This document shows, in pieces, positions 56,387 through 64,000 of a stretch of DNA of 64,000 nt; position 1 is the first letter of the stretch; every line of letters begins with the position of its first letter. The translations under genes and the position numbers were made by a program. Location of the stretch: the NCBI RefSeq assembly GCF_014850975.1, contig NZ_JACXST010000002.1, positions 1,116,001 to 1,180,000 of the forward strand. Reading direction: 5' to 3'. A model generated the notes under the pieces. It did no database searches, was not told where the DNA came from, and saw only the letters and a list, made by a program, of their open reading frames with translations. The stretch is from Methylomonas fluvii. GTDB taxonomy: Bacteria; Pseudomonadota; Gammaproteobacteria; Methylococcales; Methylomonadaceae.

Positions 56387-57809
56387 AATGCACACGCCAC
56401 GGATGAAACCTGTGCGGAGTTTTTACGACAAATACCTATTTGGTCTCGTGTTTGGTATTGGGACAGCCGGTATAGTCGGACTCAAGTATTTTCAAATACC
56501 TCAGATTTATGTAACCGCATTTCCAGTTGCGTTAATGTGTGTCTACGCTGCGATACTTTTCAAGGTTAGAGAACGTAGACTTAGTGAAGATCAATCGGGC
56601 GATAACCTTTACTATTTAGGGTTTCTTTATACCCTCGTCAGCCTTTCTTACGCACTCTACAATTTCACGTCTTCAACCGAGCAATCTCCTGCGACAACCA
56701 GCATTGACCCCATCATTAACAGTTTTGGAATAGCCCTCGCGACAACGATTGTAGGGTTAATGTTTCGCATTATTTTCAATCAAATGCGCCATGACATTGT
56801 AGATGTTGAAGCGGAAGCACGAATAGAATTGGCGAATGCAGCAACACGTCTGCGAACCGAACTCGATCAAATCACGCTGGACATGAATCATTTTGGTCGT
56901 GCGACGAAACAATCTATAGCAGAGGGCTTGCAAGCCGTTTCGCAAGAGGCTTCCGATGCCATGAGCCAAAGTGCCACCAAGTTCGGTGAAGTAGCCGAAA
57001 TGCTCGGGAGCCGCATGAACAAAACCCTTGACGGTTTTGTACAGAACACAGAGCAACTCAACATTACGTCTAGTGGTATGGTGGTGGCTATCGAATCCTT
57101 GTTAAAACGGGTCGAAAACATTGAAGCTCCGACCGATTTAATTACAACAAAAATTGCTCCCGCCATGGAGGCTATCAAAGAAGCGGGCGAGGCGATTAAT
57201 AAAAGGGCTAGTGGTGATGGCAAAGTGCTTGCCAGATTAACAACAGCGATAGAAAACGCAGTAGCGAGCTCTAGCCTGCTTGAGCAAAACGTATCGGCGT
57301 TGAACGCGGTCGCTGTGCAAGCACAGGAAAACATGGTGACGCTGAATAAGTCTGCGGATATTGGGAACAGTATTTTATCGTCCATCTCACAGACCGTCGC
57401 AGAAGCCCAAAAACTTACGCAAGAACATGTTAATGCCCTCCATGAAGTTAAACAATCATTGGGAGGGACTTCGACAGTCATGTCATCCCTGATTGCTTCA
57501 TGGCAAGCCGAGGTTGATGCGGCGATAGTGCTTATTTCTCAAAAGGGGTCTGAAGCCAAAAATAATATTGAACAATCAATTAATGACCTTAAAGGGCAGG
57601 AAATACGCGCTATTCAAGAAATGGCGAGTTCAGCGGAAACCATCCTCGAAACGGTTCGAAAACATTCTGATGAATTAGATAAAGAGCTTGAGAAGTCGCG
57701 GAAATCAACCATTCAAGTTCACGCTGGATTAAATGAAATCATTGACGAAATATCTGCACGTCTCCAATCAGAGACAGTGTCCAGACAAGCCCAAAAGATT
57801 GATTACTGA
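56376..57809 (+). CDS. ZorA/MotA/ExbB-like channel subunit with long helical tail (gene 3)
   Basis: A 477-residue protein. Four likely membrane helices in the first 135 residues (about 20-37, 46-63, 78-96, 113-133); the last one, SFGIALATTIVGLMFRIIFN, with small residues and TT, resembles the pore helix of MotA/ExbB/TolQ/ZorA proton channels, and is followed by RHDIVDVEAEARIEL. The rest (about 140-477) is almost wholly helical with apolipoprotein-like repeats, as in the intracellular tail of ZorA. The ATG at 56376 (GGGTG 5 bases upstream) overlaps gene 2 by 11 bases. Likely pairs with gene 4. The family assignment is by pattern only. Confidence 0.72.
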   Translation: MTDKMHTPRMKPVRSFYDKYLFGLVFGIGTAGIVGLKYFQIPQIYVTAFPVALMCVYAAILFKVRERRLSEDQSGDNLYYLGFLYTLVSLSYALYNFTSSTEQSPATTSIDPIINSFGIALATTIVGLMFRIIFNQMRHDIVDVEAEARIELANAATRLRTELDQITLDMNHFGRATKQSIAEGLQAVSQEASDAMSQSATKFGEVAEMLGSRMNKTLDGFVQNTEQLNITSSGMVVAIESLLKRVENIEAPTDLITTKIAPAMEAIKEAGEAINKRASGDGKVLARLTTAIENAVASSSLLEQNVSALNAVAVQAQENMVTLNKSADIGNSILSSISQTVAEAQKLTQEHVNALHEVKQSLGGTSTVMSSLIASWQAEVDAAIVLISQKGSEAKNNIEQSINDLKGQEIRAIQEMASSAETILETVRKHSDELDKELEKSRKSTIQVHAGLNEIIDEISARLQSETVSRQAQKIDY

Positions 57810-58762
57810 TGCAACACTCCAATTCACGACAGGATCGCTCCTACCGTCGTGGACTCGTTCTCGGGTTCACGATGGCCGAAATTATGATTTTGATTCTGTT
57901 TGCGATTTTAATGGCACTTGGGGCAACTATCGTTTCTAAGGAGGAACGCCTCAAGGCACTCGCCCAAGTTGCTGGAGAAAATGCTGTTAGCTCTGCTCTG
58001 CTTATTCAAGAAATCCGTCGCGCTTTCCCTAATGCTCAAACCATTGATGAACAATTCAAAGAAATCAGGATGGCCATCCAAAACTCAAAAGAATTGGATG
58101 TCATTAAACGTGAGTTAGAAAAACTTCAAGCTGAACTTGAAAGTTATAAAGAATTGAAAGCGCTTTTGGAACGGGCTAAAGAATCGCCTCAAATCACCCC
58201 GAATGAAATTGCCCAAGATGTAATCCTTGGCAAAGAAATCAAAGAGTTCGCTAAAAATCAAAATCCCCCTATTGACCCCAAAGACGTTAAATCCGCGCTC
58301 TCTGCTTTGAATAATTCGACGGATTTAGTCAGCCAAAAGCGTGTTCTTGAAAAGGAAAACGAGACCTTAAAAGGTCAAATACTCAATTTGACGCAAAGGC
58401 TAGGTGGGCGCGGAACCGAATACCCGCCATGCTGGGTGGCGCCCAATGGTAAACCCGATTACATATTCGATGTGGCACTTAAATCGAATGGCTATGTGAT
58501 CCGTGACCGCAAACTACCTCATCGCCAAGAAGAGCAAGCACAGTTGCCTCTTCAGCAAATATCCTTTGATACTGATATTTCCCAAAGCACCTTTTCGAAA
58601 CAGACTGAAGCCCTCTTAAATTGGAGCAAAGAGCATAACTGTCGGTTTTTTGTGCGAATCTACGACCTGACAGGCCGGCAGGAAAAAGATAACTATAAGC
58701 TCAAAGAACGCATCCTTCAGCAAAGTTTTTATAGCTACGAGGTGTTGAATGAACGCTTCTGA
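57809..58762 (+). CDS. ZorB/MotB/ExbD-like single-TM partner with coiled coil (gene 4)
   Basis: A 317-residue protein. The N-terminal membrane helix (about 16-42, GFTMAEIMILILFAILMAL) contains a glutamate (Glu24) at the place where MotB, ExbD and ZorB carry the ion-binding acidic residue. A coiled-coil region follows (about 85-215, KRELEKLQAELESYKELKAL). The C-terminal about 100 residues (PCWVAPNGKPDYIFDVALK...FFVRIYDLTG) form a compact domain of unknown family. Its ATG shares one base with the stop of gene 3 (TGATG). It does not show an evident OmpA-type peptidoglycan motif. Confidence 0.72.
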   Translation: MQHSNSRQDRSYRRGLVLGFTMAEIMILILFAILMALGATIVSKEERLKALAQVAGENAVSSALLIQEIRRAFPNAQTIDEQFKEIRMAIQNSKELDVIKRELEKLQAELESYKELKALLERAKESPQITPNEIAQDVILGKEIKEFAKNQNPPIDPKDVKSALSALNNSTDLVSQKRVLEKENETLKGQILNLTQRLGGRGTEYPPCWVAPNGKPDYIFDVALKSNGYVIRDRKLPHRQEEQAQLPLQQISFDTDISQSTFSKQTEALLNWSKEHNCRFFVRIYDLTGRQEKDNYKLKERILQQSFYSYEVLNERF

Positions 58763-58907
58763 TGACGAAATCAGCAAGAAGATTGATACCTTGAAGGCTT
58801 TAGCCTCTCGACGCATTGATGAAATCCTGAAAGCGAGAATTACTGCCAAGCAAAGGGAAAGTGGTGTAGCGTTAATTAATTCCCTGTTCGGCTGGCTCAA
58901 AAAATAG
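58749..58907 (+). CDS. 52-residue protein (gene 5 of the module)
   Basis: Frame MNASDDEISKKIDTLKALAS...SLFGWLKK, ending with TAG at 58905-58907. The start overlaps the end of gene 4 by 14 bases, the same coupling as in the other four genes. It is an amphipathic helical peptide (charged helix, then VALINSLFGWLKK). It is shorter than usual gene-finding cut-offs. No family recognised. Confidence 0.6.
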   Translation: MNASDDEISKKIDTLKALASRRIDEILKARITAKQRESGVALINSLFGWLKK

Positions 58908-59181
58908 CGAAGCGATGCAGGAACCTATAAAAATGGCTCCATCTGTTTGAACAACAAATCCGGAAATTAAAGATCAGCATTCAGCCACGGTCACCGACAA
59001 TCAAAATGCAATCGTCCGACAACAAACTAACTAAAGAAAAAACACCCCGTTTGGAGCCCCATCAAGGGCAAAAACGGGGCGTATTGACGGCATCAGGTTT
59101 GTTTAGTTAGTGAGTTCCGGCTAGCTAGCCCGCTGGCTATGGTCAGGAACAGTTTTAAGTGACCCAAACACCCACCGCTCA
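58908..59181. other. Convergent intergenic region
   Basis: Holds the minus-strand terminator at 59034-59079. No gene seen. Confidence 0.5.
59034..59079 (-). terminator. Intrinsic terminator of the RadC-like gene
   Basis: Stem CCCCGTTT/AAACGGGG (59045-59052 with 59072-59079) and inner GCCC/GGGC. On the minus strand TGTTTTTTC follows. It faces the RadC-like gene at 59182. Confidence 0.72.
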
Positions 59182-59655
59182 TCACAACAATCCATGCTCG
59201 GCAAAGGAATACACCGTTTCCCCGACCACGAAGTGATCGAGTACCCGGATATCGATTAAGGCTAAAGCCGTTTTCAGCTTCTCGGTAATCGTCCGATCCG
59301 CCTGACTGGGCTCGCTGATACCGGACGGATGGTTATGGGCAAAAATCAGGGCTGCGGCATTATGCCGTAACGCCGTCTTCACCACCTCGCGCGGATAGAC
59401 GCTGGCACCATCAATGGTACCCCGGAATAATTCCTCGCAGGCAATGACTTTGTGCTGATTATCCAGAAACACCGCCATAAACACCTCGTGTTCGAACGGG
59501 GTGAGTTTGATTTGGATACAGTCCTTGGCTTTATCCGGACTGGTCAAGGCTTCGCCTCGGCTGAAACGGCGTTGGTAGATTTGCAACGCTTGGAACAGTA
59601 TTGCCTCGTCATCGGCCACCTGATAACGCCGATTATGGCCTCGCTGGTATAACAT
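59182..59655 (-). CDS. RadC-like JAB-domain protein (mobile-element type)
   Basis: A 157-residue RadC-family protein, shorter than chromosomal RadC because the helix-hairpin-helix part is absent. The JAB metal-binding motif is complete: [29 protein letters not shown] and a SQADRTIT site, then [13 protein letters not shown]. Such short RadCs are common on ICEs and plasmids. It is the last gene of the minus-strand accessory block and has a terminator. Confidence 0.88.
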   Translation of the reverse strand: MLYQRGHNRRYQVADDEAILFQALQIYQRRFSRGEALTSPDKAKDCIQIKLTPFEHEVFMAVFLDNQHKVIACEELFRGTIDGASVYPREVVKTALRHNAAALIFAHNHPSGISEPSQADRTITEKLKTALALIDIRVLDHFVVGETVYSFAEHGLL

Positions 59656-59743
59656 GGGTGTTCTCCTGTCAAAACAACATCAAATCAAGAAGAAAACGGT
59701 CCCTTCCGGGGCGGTGTTCTCCAGAAGGGTTATCCGCATAGCC

Positions 59744-60760
59744 TCAAACCGCTGATAACTGCTGGGCTTTCGCCGCCAGTTTCGCGTTCAACGCATCGGT
59801 CGTCATTTCAGGTCGGATAACGTCTGCCGCTTTCGCGCCAGCGTTCACTTTTACCGCCTCAGTGGCTGTTTCCGTCTCTGCCGCTCCGGTCGCTGCATTC
59901 CTGCCATGCGCTGCAGAAGCGGATTGGGTGCTGGTCTCGCTCACCCTGCCGTCCGTATCGACACCCGGAAAAAACTCCTCCACCACCGCCGAGCCATCGT
60001 CCTCGTTATCTTCAAACGCGCCATTTCTAAAACCCACGCGTGCCGCCTGATCCAATGCCGCTTGATCGAAACCCGCTGCCTGGCGTTCGTCATCCAGGCG
60101 TTTCGCTTCACTTAAGGCCTCCTCGATGCTTTGATGCCCACGTAAGGTGATATCCACATAAAAGATCGCCGAACCGTGACTTTGCCGAGTGGACTTACCG
60201 CGCAGCTTCAGTTCCAACGGCAAACACGACAAGCGGTTACCGGACACGGCTTTAAAATATTCCAAGCGTGCCGCCAAGGTACGGATGCTGTTGAAACCCG
60301 TGGTACGAAAGATAAAACTACCCAAGGGATCGTCATCGCCGATCAGCACATTTAAACGCCCGTAGGGCTTGCAGGCGCCGTTCGCGGCTAACGGACAAGC
60401 TTCGGGTGCTGGACAAGGCAAGCTGTCCAAGCCATCGCGCCCACGCCGCTTACAGCGCTCGCCATCACCGACACATAACGGTCGCCCGTTGGCACGGTCG
60501 AACAAACTGTATTCGGCCCGAAAGTTTAAATCCGGCTCATTGAACAACAACCGAATCGGAATACTGCGAATCTTGCCGCCCTGGGCTTTACGCAAGACCT
60601 CATCGACGGGATGCAGAATCCAGCCGTCCCGCTGTTGTAATTGACTGGTGATGGTAAATTGGTCGTCTTTGACCGGTAAGCGTTTACCGTCTTTTTCAAC
60701 CACCTTACCGATGGCAATCCGCCCCAATATCGGCGGGGTAATGGCTAAGCCTTTCAACAT
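59744..60760 (-). CDS. Recombination-directionality-factor-like / metal-binding protein
   Basis: A 338-residue protein of the ICE/plasmid group annotated as hydrolase or metal-binding protein and related to phage recombination directionality factors. A four-Cys cluster (CVGDGERCKRRG, LPCPAPEACPLAANGACKPYG; about 95-135) suits zinc binding. Positions 25-85 are strand-rich (IRLLFNEPDLNFRAEY). The C-terminus from about 265 is low-complexity Ala/Thr/Glu. AGGAGA precedes the ATG. It is downstream of YqaJ and upstream of RadC, a standard accessory order. Confidence 0.72.
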   Translation of the reverse strand: MLKGLAITPPILGRIAIGKVVEKDGKRLPVKDDQFTITSQLQQRDGWILHPVDEVLRKAQGGKIRSIPIRLLFNEPDLNFRAEYSLFDRANGRPLCVGDGERCKRRGRDGLDSLPCPAPEACPLAANGACKPYGRLNVLIGDDDPLGSFIFRTTGFNSIRTLAARLEYFKAVSGNRLSCLPLELKLRGKSTRQSHGSAIFYVDITLRGHQSIEEALSEAKRLDDERQAAGFDQAALDQAARVGFRNGAFEDNEDDGSAVVEEFFPGVDTDGRVSETSTQSASAAHGRNAATGAAETETATEAVKVNAGAKAADVIRPEMTTDALNAKLAAKAQQLSAV

Positions 60761-60847
60761 GAGAGTCTCCTGAAACGAAATAACATGAACGAAGACCAGG
60801 CGCTTTCGAAGCGCCGGGTCAATTTGAAGGGGGTGAATGGAGTGGTG

Positions 60848-61855
60848 CTACTGAATCAAAAAACGCCGACTGCCGGTTTTCGTAGTGGCATACTGCTGCA
60901 GCAATTCGGGTTGATCCTGCAGTAAGCGCTTGCTGTCCAAGGCCTGACTGTCCTTGGCTTTCTTCCAGGTGACGCTGCCGCTCTCAAACACCGCCTTGCT
61001 GGCCTCGCCCATGGCTTGCAGTAAGGTTTGTTTGAACTGGGCTTCCTTTTGCTCCAGTTCCGCCAAACTGAGCCGGACATTGACCAGATCGGCAAAGGTG
61101 GCGGACAGGGTTGCATCCTGACTGAAATCGACGGTTTGGCCGTAGTCCTGCGGATACAAACAGCGCAAGGCCAACTCCGCCGACTCCGAACCGTCCACCG
61201 GTGGCGGGGTATCGGTTTCCACGTACTGCCAAAACTGCCGTTCTAGTTGAATCAAACGGCCAATCAAGGCCTCGTCACGCTGAATCCGATGGATTTCCAG
61301 GTCCTGACCGCCCAGCAATACCGCGACATCCGCCGTGGTTTTGCCGGTAACGGCTAACTGGTGCTGTACTTGCAGTTGCACATACTCCGGCACCCCGTCT
61401 CGCCATAACCGGGCGCCGTTGATGCCAGCGGTTTTGCATTCCAGAATCTGCACCGCATCGCTACCGACCACTTCCCGGTCGACATTGGCCAGCATCCACA
61501 ACAAACTCGGATGCGGGTGTTGCAATACCGCATTGACGCGTCTGACTTTGTTGCCGGTACGCCGGGTGTAATGCGCTGCTACAATGGGCTCTAACAGATT
61601 GCCCCAGTAAGTCGGACTGTCCTCGTCATTCGGATCAATCTTCGGTAAGTTGCCATCGCGGCCGGTCTTCTCCAGCCACAGTTCAAGCTGGGATTGATAA
61701 GGGTTCAACCCCACGGCGGCCGCCGCATCGGAACTGCCAATGCCGCGCTTTCTGACGTCCAGCCAGTCTTCGCGCGGTAGGTTTTTGGTGTTGACCAGCC
61801 GCAAGGCCGGTTTGCTGCGGGGTGCCGGTGGGGTTTGTAAAGCCACTTCGGTCAT
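60848..61855 (-). CDS. YqaJ-family viral recombinase/exonuclease
   Basis: A 335-residue lambda-exonuclease-like nuclease. The YqaJ N-terminal motif GIGSSDAAAAVGLNPYQS (about 37-54) precedes the acidic site WGNLLEPIVAAHY and the catalytic ILECKTAG (PD-ExK core, about 137-144), then YVQLQVQHQLAVTG. It digests DNA ends for annealing-type recombination on mobile elements. AGGAGG precedes the ATG. Confidence 0.88.
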   Translation of the reverse strand: MTEVALQTPPAPRSKPALRLVNTKNLPREDWLDVRKRGIGSSDAAAAVGLNPYQSQLELWLEKTGRDGNLPKIDPNDEDSPTYWGNLLEPIVAAHYTRRTGNKVRRVNAVLQHPHPSLLWMLANVDREVVGSDAVQILECKTAGINGARLWRDGVPEYVQLQVQHQLAVTGKTTADVAVLLGGQDLEIHRIQRDEALIGRLIQLERQFWQYVETDTPPPVDGSESAELALRCLYPQDYGQTVDFSQDATLSATFADLVNVRLSLAELEQKEAQFKQTLLQAMGEASKAVFESGSVTWKKAKDSQALDSKRLLQDQPELLQQYATTKTGSRRFLIQ

Positions 61856-61984
61856 GATGACCTCCTATGAATAGTAAGAAGTAAGGAAAAACCTTGAAAA
61901 GCGTGACGCGGGTTCACAGCAAAGCCCTAAAACGGCTGCTTACCCGCGAAAACTAAAGCGATAATCCCTGTTCACCCTGCGCCC

Positions 61985-62024
61985 AAAACAAAAACGCCCA
62001 GTCGGAAAACCGACCAGGCGTTTT
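61985..62024 (-). terminator. Intrinsic terminator after the DUF932 gene
   Basis: On the minus strand AAAACGCC...GGCGTTTT with inner GTCGG/CCGAC, ending in TTTTTGTTTT. It is 82 bases past the DUF932 stop and separates it from YqaJ. Confidence 0.82.
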
Positions 62025-62105
62025 GTCACGGGATGGGGTGTGATGTCGTGTTAAAGCAATGCCAGATCAGACGAACGGCATGGGACGTAGGCAGTAGCGT
62101 TCGCG

Positions 62106-63080
62106 TTATGCCGCCAATTGCAACGCCGCATCCAAGGCCCGTTGCTTGATAGTGGCCCCTTGCCCGAACCAGGCCGAATCCATCCGGTGTTCCGTACTGC
62201 GGGCCCGTTTTTCATGATCGACGTATTCGGTCACGGCATTGAGTAAACCCCAGGCCGTGCCTTTGGCCGATTCCAAATCCGCGCCATGCCCTTGACCGTC
62301 ATACAGGCTTTGTACCTTGTTCAAGGCCCGCTCATTGCTGAGTGCCACGGGTTCTGCCTTGGCGTTAGCCGGTTGTACATCGCACAATACCCGCAGGAAG
62401 TAGTTCATCGCTTCATGCGATTTCACTTTCCGCTCGGATAAGGTGCGCATCCGGTACATGAAAGCATCCCATTGCGACACTGCCACACCCAATTGCTGTT
62501 TCACGGCTTGTGCATCGAACTTGGTGCTGTGCGGCACTTTGATCGCTTGGGTGGCGCCATTGACGGCAATGCTCAGGGTGTTGTTACACACCACCCGAAT
62601 GGTGGTCGGTGTCGCGGTAGTGGCTAACGTCCCATCGCAGGAGGTGGCTAACAACAGATAGCCATGCACCCGATCATTACCCTTCAAGGCCGCCGATTGT
62701 CCGGTCTTGGCCAAGGCCCAAAACTTCTTGCCGCCTTTCAACACCCCAGCGGTTTCCAGCTCATAACCGGCGACTTCGGTTAAATCCCGATAAAACTCCA
62801 ATACCTCGCGCGGTTGCACCACTTGATAACGCTGGGAGACCACCGACAAGGCGGCTTTGCTATCGGACCGGTACAACACCTTGTGTTCCGGAAACGACTG
62901 AATCGCGCCCAGATGCCCCACGGTATCGGTCATAAATCGCACCGGGGATGCCTCAATCTGCCAGTCCATACCGGCTTGCTTGGCCCAAACCTCCAACGGT
63001 TGTTTGGGGGCTAATAAATTACCTAAGCCATGCCAGGGTTGTTCCCCAACGTAAGCCATTTGTTCGAGAAGATGCGCCAT
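62106..63080 (-). CDS. DUF932 family protein
   Basis: A 324-residue protein of the DUF932 (LGT-like plasmid) group, typical of ICEs and large plasmids: QPWHGLGNLLAPKQPLEVW, RSDSKAALSVVSQRYQVVQP, LLATSCDGTLATTATPTTIRV and the VVCNNTLSIA block. The role is unknown; expression is often high after conjugative transfer. The ATG at 63080 has AGGAG 7 bases upstream. Confidence 0.88.
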   Translation of the reverse strand: MAHLLEQMAYVGEQPWHGLGNLLAPKQPLEVWAKQAGMDWQIEASPVRFMTDTVGHLGAIQSFPEHKVLYRSDSKAALSVVSQRYQVVQPREVLEFYRDLTEVAGYELETAGVLKGGKKFWALAKTGQSAALKGNDRVHGYLLLATSCDGTLATTATPTTIRVVCNNTLSIAVNGATQAIKVPHSTKFDAQAVKQQLGVAVSQWDAFMYRMRTLSERKVKSHEAMNYFLRVLCDVQPANAKAEPVALSNERALNKVQSLYDGQGHGADLESAKGTAWGLLNAVTEYVDHEKRARSTEHRMDSAWFGQGATIKQRALDAALQLAA

Positions 63081-63140
63081 CAATAACTCCTATGATCAGT
63101 GGATCATGCACACAATTAAAAACAGAAACGAAAACGAAAT

Positions 63141-63169
63141 CAAAAACAGGATGGTTGATAGACCATCCT
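63141..63169 (-). terminator. Intrinsic terminator after the zinc-ribbon gene
   Basis: Stem AGGATGGT/ACCATCCT with a 6-base loop, followed on the minus strand by GTTTTTG. It ends the transcript of the gene at 63193. Confidence 0.75.
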
Positions 63170-63192
63170 AAAAACCCTAAACCAACCGACCT

Positions 63193-63537
63193 TCAGCTCA
63201 ACCGGTCACCAAACGTCAGGCCGCAGTCTTGGCAGACATAGTTATCCAGCACCCGCTGATCGATCACCTCGCCCAACTTGGCGCCGGTGACACCGCCGGT
63301 AGCGGCACCGATCAAGGCACCAAAAATCGCACCGGCAACACTGCCGATGGCCACGCCTGCAGGACCTGCCATGACCCCCACGGTCATGCCCACTTCGGCC
63401 CCTGCCGACGCACCCGACAGGGCACCGGCTACACCGCTGGCCGCACCACCCACTGTACCGATGACGCCACCGATTTTTTTAGCGTGATCCAACGACACCA
63501 CCCGATGCGAACGGCAGATAGGACATTGCATACTCAT
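63193..63537 (-). CDS. Zinc-ribbon / glycine-zipper protein
   Basis: A 114-residue protein. A zinc ribbon is split between the ends: CPICRSHRV at the start and CQDCGLTFG at the end. Between them is a long glycine zipper (GGVIGTVGGAASGVAGALSG, GPAGVAIGSVAGAIFG) that would insert in or span a membrane. The ATG at 63537 has AAGGAG 8 bases upstream. Such proteins are accessory ICE genes of unknown role. Confidence 0.65.
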   Translation of the reverse strand: MSMQCPICRSHRVVSLDHAKKIGGVIGTVGGAASGVAGALSGASAGAEVGMTVGVMAGPAGVAIGSVAGAIFGALIGAATGGVTGAKLGEVIDQRVLDNYVCQDCGLTFGDRLS

Positions 63538-63540
63538 CAC

Positions 63541-64000
63541 TGAGACTCCTTAATAAAAATACCGGACAGACGCCATGGATACCCGTACGCGTTAGCGCAC
63601 AGAATCACCCCCAGGACGGAACACCGGCAGAAAAAGACCAGCGCGTGACGTGACGTCACACGCTGAAGGATGATTGAACAGCAAGCCTGTTTATCCGCGC
63701 TTGGACACGTGGTCTAGTGCGGATTAGGTAGGCTCAGGATAGGTATATGTGATTGGGATTTTTTAAAAGCGGGGAATGTCGGAAATTTAGGGAGTATATG
63801 ATTAACTCGTAACATCGAAATTCAGCGTAAATTAAATCAATGACTTGCGCATCGCATTGTCTTGCAAAACAGAATTAATTAGAGGTCTTTAGGAAATAGA
63901 TAAATGTATTTTAGAAATACTTATCAGTACGATCTGTTGGTTTTAAAGGGTTTGTATTAATTTTTAAATCTTGATTTATAAGTAGGAAATGTCTTTATGA
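63541..64000. other. Upstream region of the accessory block; possible gene end at the right edge
   Basis: Bases 63541-63780 carry no gene and probably the promoter of the minus-strand genes. From 63790 the DNA becomes AT-rich. A minus frame open from the right edge to a TAA at 63911 (HFLLINQDLKINTNPLKP...) could be the tail of a gene outside the window. Confidence 0.35.

Overview
The window looks like one accessory-rich stretch of a gammaproteobacterial chromosome. Base composition is near balanced, the conserved genes (truD, a LapB/LapC-type type I exporter) are gammaproteobacterial in style, and there are several IS families and degenerate intergenic repeats. A methanotroph-like (Methylococcales) host is a guess from overall flavour, not something the sequence proves.

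Layout. 1-4.8 kb: backbone-like block with the start of a regulator, a type I secretion adaptor (HlyD family) and ABC exporter, and truD. 4.9-9.1 kb: IS3 remnant, small AT-rich gene, orphan HigA antitoxin, an HTH + GHKL-ATPase + STAS-like regulator, a tyrosine integrase with a coupled small gene, and the 3' half of a tRNA-Lys, which marks an attachment site. 9.2-14.9 kb: plasmid- or satellite-like module with a RepA/AAA_25 ATPase, ParB, iteron-like repeats and an inovirus Gp2-like protein, followed by a second, decayed Gp2 copy split by an IS903-type element with a 9-bp target duplication. 15-19 kb: membrane protein, large lipoprotein, small unknown genes and an inverted pair of DnaA boxes.

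19.3-31.7 kb: a six-gene operon on the minus strand. It encodes a 2059-residue lipoprotein multicopper oxidase resembling the giant MnxG-type (manganese oxidase) family, two secreted unknown proteins, a YVTN beta-propeller, a SCO copper chaperone and a cytochrome c fused to a periplasmic binding protein. 32.5-34.9 kb: DUF1993 protein, an IS1182-type element, and beside it the broken 3' end of a paralogue of the 15.7-kb lipoprotein. 35.2-43.2 kb: type I restriction-modification operon hsdM-hsdS-[RHH antitoxin-DUF3368 PIN toxin]-hsdR plus a trailing unknown gene.

44.7-51.1 kb: an IS1182-related MITE and an exported proteolytic cluster on the minus strand: an L,D-transpeptidase-like lipoprotein, a trypsin-like lipoprotein fused to a DUF4384-type domain but broken by a one-base shift in a G tract, and a 1157-residue caspase-family protein. 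51.8-53.2 kb: IS4-type element with a 10-bp target duplication. 53.3-58.9 kb: a secreted SNase/Excalibur nuclease, then five overlapping genes encoding a 4-TM coiled-coil protein, a membrane-anchored vWA-like protein, a ZorA/MotA/ExbB-like channel subunit with a long helical tail, a ZorB/ExbD-like single-TM partner with a glutamate in its helix, and a 52-residue protein. This stator-like five-gene module is my best candidate for an undescribed system. 59.2-63.5 kb: ICE/plasmid accessory genes on the minus strand (RadC-like, recombination-directionality-like, YqaJ nuclease, DUF932, zinc-ribbon/glycine-zipper) with clear terminators.

No CRISPR array, rRNA or complete tRNA was seen.
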